Shown here: positions 35,767-43,620 of the stretch, piece by piece
Layout: every line of letters starts with the position of its first letter
Position numbering within the stretch: the stretch's first letter is position 1
Assembly (NCBI RefSeq): GCF_000383955.1
Contig: NZ_KB913013.1
Location: 477,694 to 541,693, forward strand
Origin: Rudanella lutea DSM 19387
GTDB lineage: Bacteria > Bacteroidota > Bacteroidia > Cytophagales > Spirosomataceae
DNA: 64,000 bases
Direction: 5' to 3'
Position numbers and translations under genes: made by a program
The notes under the pieces: model-generated
What the model was told of the DNA's origin: nothing
Seen by the model: only the letters and a program-made list of their open reading frames with translations
The model's database searches: none

Positions 35767-36057
35767 ATGAATCCAGACCGTAAAAAAACGCATGTTTCGG
35801 ATACCTCGGCGGCCGTTCTGCTGATTTTTATGCCTGTCGATGCGACTCTACGCCCATCGGTGCAGGTATTGATCGAGCGGCTACGCGGGCATCTGGGCAC
35901 TGGAGTTCGGGTGATGAAGCTCGATGAGGCCGTTCATCCAGACATTTTCCGGAGCTTTGAGATTACGCAACTACCCACCTTTGTCCTGATCCGGCAGGGC
36001 ATCGAACTATGGCGGCAGGAAGGCCTGCCCGAAACCACCTCCCCCTCGGTGGTTTGA
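35767..36057 (+). CDS. Thioredoxin-fold protein without a CxxC site
   Basis: 96 residues. The later half has the thioredoxin pattern VRVMKLDEAVHPDIFRSFEI then TQLPTFVLIRQGIELWRQEG, with the cis-proline loop TQLPTF. The N-terminal region where CxxC would sit reads FMPVDATLRPSVQVLIERL, with no cysteine at all, so it cannot act as a redox thioredoxin. It could be a binding or scaffold protein. It is divergent from the kinase-regulator pair. Confidence 0.75.
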   Translation: MNPDRKKTHVSDTSAAVLLIFMPVDATLRPSVQVLIERLRGHLGTGVRVMKLDEAVHPDIFRSFEITQLPTFVLIRQGIELWRQEGLPETTSPSVV

Positions 36058-36367
36058 GGAAGGCTTAGTTTATGGTTTATGGTTTATAGTTTGTGGTTTG
36101 TGGTTTGTGGTTTTTAGCGGCCGACGCTCCGTTGTTTGGCTTGACAATCTGGACTTTCAAGGTCTTGATGATTTTGACCCAAGTTCCCCCTTGAATGCCC
36201 CGTTAGGGGCTCAGTGTGGGTAGCTAACCCGGAAACTAAACCGAATATCAGAGCCCCAAAGGGGCGTAACCCTAAACAAGTTACGCCCCTTTGGGGCTCT
36301 GATATTGGCCGGATACGTCTTTTCTGCCAACCTTCGGCGTCGGCCAACCGCGCCCCCACCCCGTCAC
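36058..36367. other. Convergent intergenic region with two repeat structures
   Basis: About 310 bases. It holds a family A word tract (36064-36117: GTTTATGGTTTATAGTTTGTGG words), a small GC-rich hairpin (GCCCCGTTAGGGGC, 36187-36200) and a very strong inverted repeat (36244-36306). No gene was seen in it. Confidence 0.7.
36244..36306. repeat. Perfect 27-base inverted repeat
   Basis: Arms 36244-36270 and 36280-36306 are exact complements around a 9-base loop, with a GCCCCAAAGGGGC core that is itself palindromic. It lies between convergent genes (thioredoxin-like, plus; safE, minus) and could terminate both. Arm length and perfection exceed normal terminators and suggest a REP-like mobile palindrome. 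Confidence 0.85.
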
Positions 36368-37063
36368 TCAACCGTGACAGACAGGAATGGGCTTATCAGG
36401 GGCGGCTTTGTCGATCCAGTGCGGGTACACACTCAGTCCCCGAATGAGCAAAAGCACGCCCACCAGAATAGTAGCAACGGGCAGGGCGCGGGTAAGTCGC
36501 TGACGTAGAGGCACTGTGAGATAGGCCGTCAGCGTGCGGATACCCACCAAGGCCGGCAACGTACCGAGGCCGAAAAGAAGCATATAGGTCATGCCTGCCA
36601 GTGGGCTTGCACTCACAAGTGTGCCGGTGAGTGCGGTGTAAATGAGCCCACAGGGCAACAGCCCGTTCAGGAAACCCAGCCCCAGAAACGCCCCCAGGCG
36701 TGGCTGCGTAAGCAACCGGGCCATCAGCACCGACAGCCCCAGCCTGTGCGTAAGCGAACTCGCTACGCCCCCGTGTGCCCGACCGCTGAACCCCCAGATC
36801 AACAGCAGTAGCCCCGATCCGATCGACACGGGGCCTTGCAGATTGACCAGCCAGAGCCCCTGCCCCACCAGACCGACTACGGCACCCAACAGCCCGTAGG
36901 CTGACAGTCGGCCGAGCTGGTAGGTGAGCAAACCCCACGGCCGTTGGTGCTGCGGCAACCGCCCCAGCGGAAGGGCCATCGCCAGTGGACCACACATGCC
37001 TACGCAGTGCAGGCTACCCGCCAGGCCCGTCAGGAATGCCGCTGCCCACCACCACGTACTCAT
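36368..37063 (-). CDS. SafE/TauE-like (UreH-domain) membrane protein of the cbb3 locus
   Basis: 231 residues with about six transmembrane helices. The N-terminal WAAAFLTGLAGSLHCVGMCG is the hallmark of the DsbD-like UreH/SafE group linked to cbb3 genes, and a second half has FLGLGFLNGLLPCGLIYTAL with a conserved Pro-Cys. Members are thought to help copper or thiol handling during oxidase assembly. The start codon overlaps the ccoH stop by four bases; last gene of the cco operon. Confidence 0.88.
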   Translation of the reverse strand: MSTWWWAAAFLTGLAGSLHCVGMCGPLAMALPLGRLPQHQRPWGLLTYQLGRLSAYGLLGAVVGLVGQGLWLVNLQGPVSIGSGLLLLIWGFSGRAHGGVASSLTHRLGLSVLMARLLTQPRLGAFLGLGFLNGLLPCGLIYTALTGTLVSASPLAGMTYMLLFGLGTLPALVGIRTLTAYLTVPLRQRLTRALPVATILVGVLLLIRGLSVYPHWIDKAAPDKPIPVCHG

Positions 37064-37488
37064 AATACCAGTTCTTTTTCGGCGTAGTATTCATGTTCAC
37101 CGTCCGACCAGCTGATCTGCACTTTCCAGAAGCCGCTCGCCAGCCTGGCGGTCGATACCGCTCGGGCACCGGCAGGGCCTGCCATGAGGGTCTGATGCAC
37201 ATCGAGCCGACGGTCGGCGGGGCGGTAAAAGGTCACTTCGCCTTTTTTGACGGCGGCAGCCAGCGTAAACGCGACCTCTTGCCGGGTGGCCTCGTAGGTC
37301 ATGCTAACCGGAGCCGCCAGTCGGGCCGTGTTGGCCACCCGATCAATGTGCTGCTGGTATTTTATTTCATCCTGATAGTAATCATCGCGAACGAGGTCGA
37401 CGCGCTGACGGGTCATCCAGAAAACCATGCTACCGATAAAACCGGCAAACACAACGAAGGTGAGCACAATGCTTTTTCCCCAGTTCAT
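37060..37488 (-). CDS. ccoH: cbb3 oxidase assembly protein CcoH (FixH)
   Basis: 142 residues. One N-terminal transmembrane helix (GKSIVLTFVVFAGFIGSMVFW) and a periplasmic beta domain with FixH features (VDLVRDDYYQDEIKYQQHID, VTFYRPADRRLDVHQTL, WKVQISWSDGEHEYYAEKEL). Required for assembly of the oxidase. It lies between ccoG and safE. Confidence 0.93.
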   Translation of the reverse strand: MNWGKSIVLTFVVFAGFIGSMVFWMTRQRVDLVRDDYYQDEIKYQQHIDRVANTARLAAPVSMTYEATRQEVAFTLAAAVKKGEVTFYRPADRRLDVHQTLMAGPAGARAVSTARLASGFWKVQISWSDGEHEYYAEKELVL

Positions 37489-37548
37489 AGGTTTGTTGTG
37501 GTAATGACCAGCGGGGCCGGTAGTACCGCAGCCCCGCCAGCCGGTGTT

Positions 37549-39036
37549 TTATTTCATTGGACCCAGGAAGGTCGTTTTTATCGTATCAACAACTTCGCCG
37601 TCCGACAGCACTTCGATTTGGAGCGGAGTGCTCGCCATCTGAATCGATGACTCCGGCAAGAGAATAAAGAAGGTTCCCTTGGCCAGTTCGTTGGCGGGGG
37701 CTTTGGTTATGGGTTGCACAAACCGCAGTTTGGCGTCGGGGTTGGTGATCCGAAACTGTACCGTCCGGGCGTCGTAGCTTTTGTTGACCAGCTCAACCAG
37801 GTACAGGTTCGACACCAGGTTGCCTGCCTCGCGCTGATAGAGTTGACCCGGTGCGCGCAGCACGGTTACTTCGAGGGCCGTGCGGCTTACCATCAGGTAC
37901 ACCAGTACGCCAATCAGGGCGAGCAACACGCCCGTGTACGCGGCCATACGGCCCGAGAACCGGGTAGGCTTACCTTTTTCAATGCCGTTGAGCGAGTCGA
38001 TACGGATGAGGCCCCGGGGGCGCTCAATCTTGTCCATGATCTGATCGCAGGCGTCAATACAAAGTGTGCAGTTGATACACTCCAGTTGCGTACCATTGCG
38101 AATGTCGATACCCATAGGGCACACCTGAACACACAACTTACAATCGACACAATCGCCTTTGGCTTTGGGTGTCGAAGCGGGCGCTGTAGGGGCCGCTCCT
38201 GCTTTCAATTTGAGAGCCTCTTCTACAGCATTCCAGCCGTCGGGTTGTGCGGGCGAGGTGGCTCGTTCCTTTTTGCCACGGGGTTCGCCCCGGATATAAT
38301 CGTAAGCCACCACGAGCGAGCTTTTGTCGAGCAAAACGCCCTGCAACCGGCCATAGGGGCAGATGGTGGAGCAAACGATTTCGCGGAGCTTGGCAAATAC
38401 GAGGTAAAAAACCGCCGTAAAAATGAGCATGGCCGACAAACCGGCGAGGTGCTCGGCTGGGTTGTCGGTGATCAGCTTCAACCACTCGTCGCGCCCGATC
38501 AGGTAGGCCAGAAAGGTGTTGCTGATGATAAACGAAATAAGAAAAAAGACGCTGTGTTTCAGTCCTTTTTTGAGAACTTTCTCGGGCGTCCAGGGCCCGG
38601 CATCCAGCCGTTGCCGGGCCTTGTAATCGCCTTCGATCAGGTGTTCGATCTTGCGGAATACCATCTCCATAAAGATGGTCTGCGGGCAAGCCCAACCGCA
38701 CCATACCCGACCATACACTACCGTAAACAAGGCCACAAACGTGATAAACGTGAGCAACCCAATCGCAACCAGGTGAAAGTCCTGCGGCCAGAACGTAGCC
38801 CCGAAGAAGATAAACTTCCGCTCCATCACGTTGAACAGGAACAACGGGTGTCCGTCGACCCAGATAAACGGTCCGGCAAACAAAGCAGCCAACAGTACCC
38901 AGGCAACAACGGTACGCCAGCGGGTAAACCGGCCACTCTGTGCGCGAGGGTACAACCAGCGCCGTTCGCCTTTCGAATCGGCAATGGGCACCCGGTCGCG
39001 GAAGCTTTGAGGAGGAGGTACTACGTTACTTTCCAT
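37549..39036 (-). CDS. ccoG: cbb3 oxidase accessory protein CcoG (FixG/RdxA), polyferredoxin
   Basis: 495 residues, membrane-bound cupric-reductase-type ferredoxin. Five or six helices with WCGWACPQTIFMEMVFRKIE and CSTICPYGRLQGVL. Two 4Fe-4S clusters are expected from CVDCKLCVQVCPMGID and CINCTLCIDACDQIM (about residues 290-345). A C-terminal periplasmic Ig-like domain follows (VELVNKSYDARTVQFRITNP). Supports copper supply to CcoN in known systems. 13 bases after ccoP, same strand. Confidence 0.96.
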   Translation of the reverse strand: MESNVVPPPQSFRDRVPIADSKGERRWLYPRAQSGRFTRWRTVVAWVLLAALFAGPFIWVDGHPLFLFNVMERKFIFFGATFWPQDFHLVAIGLLTFITFVALFTVVYGRVWCGWACPQTIFMEMVFRKIEHLIEGDYKARQRLDAGPWTPEKVLKKGLKHSVFFLISFIISNTFLAYLIGRDEWLKLITDNPAEHLAGLSAMLIFTAVFYLVFAKLREIVCSTICPYGRLQGVLLDKSSLVVAYDYIRGEPRGKKERATSPAQPDGWNAVEEALKLKAGAAPTAPASTPKAKGDCVDCKLCVQVCPMGIDIRNGTQLECINCTLCIDACDQIMDKIERPRGLIRIDSLNGIEKGKPTRFSGRMAAYTGVLLALIGVLVYLMVSRTALEVTVLRAPGQLYQREAGNLVSNLYLVELVNKSYDARTVQFRITNPDAKLRFVQPITKAPANELAKGTFFILLPESSIQMASTPLQIEVLSDGEVVDTIKTTFLGPMK

Positions 39037-39049
39037 GGTTGTTGAGTGG

Positions 39050-39874
39050 TTAATTCATAGCAACGGGTGTCGCTTCTTTTTCGCCCTGAGGCTCTTTGGC
39101 ACCGGCAGGTTTGGTTCCCTGCAACGACAGGATATAGCTCGAAACCTGCTGGATTTGCAGCGGATTCAGCTGCTTTTTCCAGGAAATCATGCCTTTTTCG
39201 GGTACCCCTTCGGTTACCGTGTGGAAAATAGCTTTCACACTGCCGCCGTGCAGCCAGTATTCGTCGGTGAGGTTCGGCCCCACTTTACCTTCACCACTCG
39301 CACCGTGGCAAGCCGTGCAGTATTGGGTGTACAGCACCTGCCCATCGCCAATGCTTTTGGCATCTTTGAGTACCGTCACCGAATTTTCGTTGATTGAACC
39401 CGCTACTTTCTTAATGTACTCTTCGCGTTGCTGCTCGGCAATAGCAACCTCCTGCGTGTACTCCTGCAACTGATCGTCGCCGGTTTTGAAGACGTGGAAA
39501 ATGGCCAGATACACAGCCGCAAATCCGATGGTACCGTAAAAGAGATACATAAACCAGGGCGGGGTTGGGTTGTCGAGCTCATGGATATCATCGTAGGCGT
39601 GTTCCATCATCAGCTCGCGCTCCTGACTCAGGGGTTTCAGGCCGGTGAGGTGTTGCCAGAACGTTTTGCTTTCCTGAGCCTCGGCGGCCGGGTTCAGCAT
39701 CGCCCGAATTTTGTAGAACAACATGAGCGACACCACCGCCAGCACCACGCAACCGGCCAGTACCAGCAGCAGAATCGTAACCATCAGCAGGTCTTCGCCA
39801 TCGCGCAGTTTCCAGAACGACGACGTCTCGGGTGCCACCATCAGCACCAGGCTATTGAACAAATGGGTATTCAT
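39050..39874 (-). CDS. ccoP: cbb3 oxidase subunit III CcoP, single-heme form
   Basis: 274 residues from the ATG at 39874, which leaves a 10-base gap after ccoQ; an in-frame ATG at 39892 would overlap ccoQ. Two N-terminal helices (LLLVLAGCVVLAVVSLMLFY; LFYGTIGFAAVYLAIFHVF, the latter in the CcoP anchor context DNPTPPWFMY) precede one cytochrome c domain with CTACH (about residues 185-189). Proteobacterial CcoP has two CxxCH sites; only one is present here, and the Met ligand candidate is in PEKGMISWKK. Confidence 0.93.
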   Translation of the reverse strand: MNTHLFNSLVLMVAPETSSFWKLRDGEDLLMVTILLLVLAGCVVLAVVSLMLFYKIRAMLNPAAEAQESKTFWQHLTGLKPLSQERELMMEHAYDDIHELDNPTPPWFMYLFYGTIGFAAVYLAIFHVFKTGDDQLQEYTQEVAIAEQQREEYIKKVAGSINENSVTVLKDAKSIGDGQVLYTQYCTACHGASGEGKVGPNLTDEYWLHGGSVKAIFHTVTEGVPEKGMISWKKQLNPLQIQQVSSYILSLQGTKPAGAKEPQGEKEATPVAMN

Positions 39875-39884
39875 AATTTGAAGG

Positions 39885-40055
39885 TTAAGCATCGAGAGAA
39901 TCGTCCAGTGGCAAGCGACTGATATGGTCTACGTACTTGCGGTCGATAAAAAACAGGTACAGCCCCACCAGTATGAAGAAGACCAGAAAGATCAGAAACG
40001 AAGTGACGAGGTAAACGTCGGCACCGGGCATCTTGGAAATGAATTGCTTAAACAT
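39885..40055 (-). CDS. ccoQ: Small CcoQ-like subunit
   Basis: 56 residues from the ATG at 40055; longer readings run into the word repeat upstream. One transmembrane helix (YLVTSFLIFLVFFILVGLYL) and a charged tail (FIDRKYVDHISRLPLDDS), as in CcoQ proteins that stabilise the oxidase. It lies between ccoNO and ccoP. Assigned mainly from size, topology and place. Confidence 0.85.
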   Translation of the reverse strand: MFKQFISKMPGADVYLVTSFLIFLVFFILVGLYLFFIDRKYVDHISRLPLDDSLDA

Positions 40056-40071
40056 GGCTTTGTATGAGGAG

Positions 40072-40148
40072 TAATGAACGATGATTGATGAGCGATGACC
40101 GGAAAGTGTCCGCCACAAACCACTCATCGCTCATCCCGTATCATTCGT
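40072..40148. repeat. Iterated-word hairpin, family E, inside the cco operon
   Basis: Perfect 12-base arms GATGAGCGATGA (40087-40098) and its complement (40124-40135) are extended outward by imperfect pairing (AATGAACGATGATT against ATCATTCGTTAATT). It fills the gap between the ccoNO stop and ccoQ start. A hairpin here could protect the 3' end of ccoNO mRNA or reduce read-through. Confidence 0.75.
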
Positions 40149-42346
40149 TAATTGCTGGCGGTTTCGAGTTTCTTAATGTCAGTACCTAACCGTTGCAGGT
40201 ATGCAATCAGGGCAACGATCTCCCGATCCGACTGCACCTTGATGCCTTCTTTGGCCAGACGGTCGCTGATTTCCTGCGCCTGCTTGTTCAGGTCGGCGTT
40301 GGCGTGGGCGATGGCGGTATCATCGTACGGCACCCCTACTTTGCTCAGGCCGCGCATCTTGGCCGAGGTGGTCGATACGTCGAGCTGCTGGGTCAACAGC
40401 CACGGGTAAGCGGGCATAACCGATCCGGGCGACATAGACTCGGGCTCACGCATGTGGTGGTAGTGCCACGAGTCGGGGTACTTGCCTCCTTCGCGGTGCA
40501 GGTCGGGTCCGGTGCGTTTCGAGCCCCACAGGAAGGGGTGATCGTACACAAACTCACCTGCTTTCGAGTAGTCGCCGTAGCGTTCGGTTTCTGACCGGAA
40601 TGGCCGCACCAGCTGACTGTGGCAGTTCACGCACCCCTCGCGGATGTACAGGTCGCGGCCCTGCACCTCAAGGGGTGTGTACGGCTGTACCGACGCGATG
40701 GTGGGCACATTGGACTTCACCATGAAGGTGGGCACGAGTTCGACGAGTGAGCCAATCAGGATCATCACGAGTGAGCCAACCAGCAGCGGCATAGGCTTAC
40801 GCTCAAACCAACGGTGCCAGTAGGTATCGGTACCCGTTGGGGTGTACGCTTTGGCCAAAGCGGGGGCTTCGGCGGGTTCGTTGGCCGTCAGCGAGCCGGC
40901 AGCCATCGTTTTGAAGAGGTTGTACGCCATCACGATAGCCCCGATCAGGTACAAACCGCCACCCAGGGCCCGCATTTTGTGCATGGGCAGAATCTGAAGC
41001 GTGGTTTCGAGGAAGCTTGGGTATTTGAGCACGCCATCGGGCGTAAACTCTTTCCACATCATACCCTGCGTGAAGCCTGAGATGTACATCGGCACGGCGT
41101 AGAACAGAATACCCAGCGTACCAATCCAGAAGTGCACATTCATCAGTTTTTTCGAGTGCAGCGGGGTGTGGTACATGCGTGGAATGAGCCAGTACAGAAT
41201 GGCAAACGACAGGAAGCCGTTCCAGCCCAGGGCGCCTACGTGTACGTGCGACACCACCCAGTCAGTGAAGTGCGCAATGGCGTTCACGTTTTTGAGCGAC
41301 AGCATCGGGCCTTCAAACGTGGCCATACCGTAGGCCGTCAGACCCACCACCATGAATTTCAGGATGGCATCTTCCCGCACTTTGTCCCAGGCACCCCGCA
41401 GCGTGAGCAGACCGTTGATCATACCCCCCCACGATGGCGCGATGAGCATAATCGAGAACACCACACCGAGCGACTGCGCCCAGTCGGGCAGTGAGCTATA
41501 CAGCAGGTGGTGCGGCCCGGCCCAGATGTAGATGAAAATAAGGGCCCAGAAGTGCAGAATCGACAGTTTGTACGAATACACCGGGCGGTTGGCCATTTTG
41601 GGCAGGAAGTAGTACATCATGCCCAGGTACGGGGTAGTCAGGAAGAACGCTACCGCGTTGTGACCATACCACCACTGCACGAGCGCATCCTGCACACCGG
41701 CGTAAAGCGAGTAGCTTTTGAACAGGCTCACGGGCATCTCCATCGAGTTCACCAGGTGCAACACGGCCACCGTGATAAACGTAGCGATGTAGAACCAGAT
41801 GGCTACGTACAGGTGACGCTCCCGGCGTTTGATGATGGTACCGAACATATTGACCCCGAAAGCCACCCACATGAGCGTAATGGCTATGTCGATGGGCCAT
41901 TCGAGTTCGGCGTATTCTTTCGAGGTAGTCAGGCCGAGCGGCAGGGTGATGGCGGCCGCCACAATAATGGCCTGCCAGCCCCAGAAGTGAATCCGGCTCA
42001 GCAGGTCCGAAAACATCCGGGCCTTGCACAACCGCTGAAGTGAATAGTACACGCCCATAAAAATGGCGTTGCCCACAAAGGCAAAAATGACCGCGTTGGT
42101 GTGCAGCGGCCGAATCCGCCCGAAGGTGGTGTACTGATTGCCGAGGTTGGCCGCTGGTGCAAACAACTGCGTCGCTACGAGCACCCCCACGAGCATTCCG
42201 ACAATACCCCAGATAATGGTGGCAATGGCGAAATTGCGGACAATGGCGTTGTCGTAGCTGAAATGCTCCACGTCGGGAGATTGACCTCGCCCAAGCTGGG
42301 TTCGGTCGGCTGAGATGATCGTAGGGGGTTGCTGCGAAACATTCAT
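40148..42346 (-). CDS. ccoN: cbb3 cytochrome c oxidase, fused CcoN-CcoO
   Basis: 732 residues. Catalytic subunit I occupies about residues 1-490: twelve-helix core with metal-ligand histidines in FGRIRPLHTNAVIFAFVGN, WWYGHNAVAFFLTTPYLG, WAGPHHLLYSSLPDW and THFTD-type HFTDWVVSHVHVGALGWNG. A linker and a helix lead to a CcoO-type mono-heme cytochrome c (about 530-732) with YIREGCVNCHSQLVRPF and PGSVMPAYPWL (Met ligand). In proteobacteria these are two genes; the fusion is known in Bacteroidetes. 12 bases after ccoS, same strand. Confidence 0.95.
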   Translation of the reverse strand: MNVSQQPPTIISADRTQLGRGQSPDVEHFSYDNAIVRNFAIATIIWGIVGMLVGVLVATQLFAPAANLGNQYTTFGRIRPLHTNAVIFAFVGNAIFMGVYYSLQRLCKARMFSDLLSRIHFWGWQAIIVAAAITLPLGLTTSKEYAELEWPIDIAITLMWVAFGVNMFGTIIKRRERHLYVAIWFYIATFITVAVLHLVNSMEMPVSLFKSYSLYAGVQDALVQWWYGHNAVAFFLTTPYLGMMYYFLPKMANRPVYSYKLSILHFWALIFIYIWAGPHHLLYSSLPDWAQSLGVVFSIMLIAPSWGGMINGLLTLRGAWDKVREDAILKFMVVGLTAYGMATFEGPMLSLKNVNAIAHFTDWVVSHVHVGALGWNGFLSFAILYWLIPRMYHTPLHSKKLMNVHFWIGTLGILFYAVPMYISGFTQGMMWKEFTPDGVLKYPSFLETTLQILPMHKMRALGGGLYLIGAIVMAYNLFKTMAAGSLTANEPAEAPALAKAYTPTGTDTYWHRWFERKPMPLLVGSLVMILIGSLVELVPTFMVKSNVPTIASVQPYTPLEVQGRDLYIREGCVNCHSQLVRPFRSETERYGDYSKAGEFVYDHPFLWGSKRTGPDLHREGGKYPDSWHYHHMREPESMSPGSVMPAYPWLLTQQLDVSTTSAKMRGLSKVGVPYDDTAIAHANADLNKQAQEISDRLAKEGIKVQSDREIVALIAYLQRLGTDIKKLETASN

Positions 42347-42358
42347 AAAGGTAACAGA

Positions 42359-42532
42359 CTAGTTATTGGGTACGTCGGTCGTAGAAGCTGAGTCGGTATC
42401 ATCGAGCAGAATACGCATCGAGGGGGTGTAGAGGTCGTCGTGCTGACCGTTGCGCATCGACCAGAAAAAGGCGCCCAGAAACCCCAGGGCCATCATCAGG
42501 CTGACTCCGATCATAAAGAAGATAATGTGCAT
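42359..42532 (-). CDS. ccoS: cbb3 oxidase assembly protein CcoS
   Basis: 57 residues from the ATG at 42532. The longer open frame upstream is made of a leader plus the GAAAGAGT word repeat and should be ignored. One helix (IIFFMIGVSLMMALGFLGAF) is followed by the CcoS signature FWSMRNGQHDDLYTPSMRIL. Needed for heme/copper insertion into CcoN. Directly before ccoNO. Confidence 0.93.
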   Translation of the reverse strand: MHIIFFMIGVSLMMALGFLGAFFWSMRNGQHDDLYTPSMRILLDDTDSASTTDVPNN

Positions 42533-42589
42533 AACCGTCGATCTTTGGTTATGCAAAAGTGCCCCCCCACCAGTTGGAACGGCATGAGG

Positions 42590-42613
42590 TTTATCAGGCA
42601 GCAGGTTGATAAA
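42590..42613. promoter_or_regulatory. Candidate operator TTTATCA-N10-TGATAAA upstream of ccoS
   Basis: Perfect 7-base arms with a 10-base spacer, 58-81 bases before the ccoS start codon in the probable promoter region of the cco operon. The half-sites are loosely like those of Crp/FNR-family regulators. A weak -7 box (CACTTTTG, minus strand, 42561-42554) lies downstream. Confidence 0.35.
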
Positions 42614-42641
42614 GTTCAGGCGCAGGCCAAAAAGAGATAAA

Positions 42642-42706
42642 GAGCGAAAGAGTGAAAGAGTGGAATAGTGGATTATTCGCTCTTTCACTCTTTCACTCTT
42701 TCGCTC
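42642..42706. repeat. Iterated-word hairpin, family B, after the desaturase gene
   Basis: Perfect 21-base arms at 42642-42662 and 42686-42706, made of GAAAGAGTG words, around a 23-base loop. Its right edge is three bases from the desaturase stop codon. Probably a terminator or mRNA 3' end structure. Confidence 0.8.
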
Positions 42707-42708
42707 TC

Positions 42709-43461
42709 CTACATGTATTTCAAATCATTATTCGCCTTGAGCCGGATGATTCCGATGGCGTTCATGAGCCGGATAATCGGGTAGGTCGGGTCGAACTCGT
42801 GCCAGCGGAAGCCGCCAAAATTGGCCCGGCCTCCAAATTTGTGGTGGTTGTTATGGTACGATTCGCCCATCATCAGAAAATCGAACGGCAGCAGATTTTT
42901 GGCGGTGTCTTCCAACTCAAAATTGGCGTATCCGTAGCGGTGTGCGTACCAGTTGATGATAGCCCCGTGGATCGGCCCCATCAGGAAGTGAATCGGCAGC
43001 AAAAGAAAGAACCAGGGCGAGGGCGCAAAGGCAATGTACACCAGTGTGTAGAGCGTGCCCCAGGCCAGCCGCACGGGCCACCGGTCGCCGAGCCACTCCA
43101 TAAATACCCAGTTGGGAACTCCTTTCTTAAACTTGGCCGGAATATGGTCGCGGTTGTTGACGATGTCGTTATAGAACAGGCGCGTTTTCCACATCATATC
43201 AAAAATACCTTTCGAGTACGAGGGTGAGTGCGGGTCATACTCGGTATCGGCATGGGCATGGTGCAGGCGGTGCATGATTCCATACGCGCGGGGGCTCAGA
43301 AACGACGAACCCTGCCCGATAAACGTTAGAATATAAAAGAATTTCTCCCAGCGCGGACTCATCGTAAACATACCGTGGGCCGCGTAGCGATGCAAAAAGA
43401 AGGTTTGCGTAAAAATGGAGAGGTACCAGTGACCCAGAAAGAAGAGGATAATAACAAGCAT
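42709..43461 (-). CDS. Acyl-CoA/fatty-acid desaturase, membrane di-iron type
   Basis: 250 residues from the ATG at 43461 (a TTG seven codons upstream is in frame). The three His boxes of delta-9-type desaturases are visible: HRYAAHG (first), HRLHHAHAD (second) and ESYHNNHH (third), between hydrophobic segments. It introduces a double bond into membrane fatty acids using oxygen. It lies between ccoI and ccoS on the same strand, an unexpected position inside the oxidase locus; shared dependence on oxygen is a possible reason (inference). Confidence 0.93.
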   Translation of the reverse strand: MLVIILFFLGHWYLSIFTQTFFLHRYAAHGMFTMSPRWEKFFYILTFIGQGSSFLSPRAYGIMHRLHHAHADTEYDPHSPSYSKGIFDMMWKTRLFYNDIVNNRDHIPAKFKKGVPNWVFMEWLGDRWPVRLAWGTLYTLVYIAFAPSPWFFLLLPIHFLMGPIHGAIINWYAHRYGYANFELEDTAKNLLPFDFLMMGESYHNNHHKFGGRANFGGFRWHEFDPTYPIIRLMNAIGIIRLKANNDLKYM

Positions 43462-43559
43462 AGTACAAATGAAAAATGGCAAGGCAAAATTGACCCCGCC
43501 CCCCGGTTGCAGGCATGACGAAGATCAAACAAGGAGCTGATTTGGAACAGAAGCAAAGA

Positions 43560-43620
43560 GTGAAAGAGTGAAAGAGCGAAAGAGCGCGTGCGTCACTCTT
43601 TCGCTCTTTCACTCTTTCAC
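43560..43620. repeat. Iterated-word hairpin, family B, overlapping the end of ccoI
   Basis: Perfect 25-base arms at 43560-43584 and 43596-43620 around an 11-base loop. The right arm overlaps the ccoI coding end: its words encode the last residues VKE and supply the TGA stop (GAGTGA on the minus strand). Confidence 0.88.

Noticed and set aside
37714-39045. 443-residue open frame opposite ccoG
   Set aside because: ccoG has clear ferredoxin and membrane motifs on the other strand; the antisense product has none.
42533-42688. N-terminal extension of CcoS by 52 codons
   Set aside because: The extension is translated from the leader, operator-like palindrome and GAAAGAGT word repeat; the true CcoS helix starts at the ATG at 42532.
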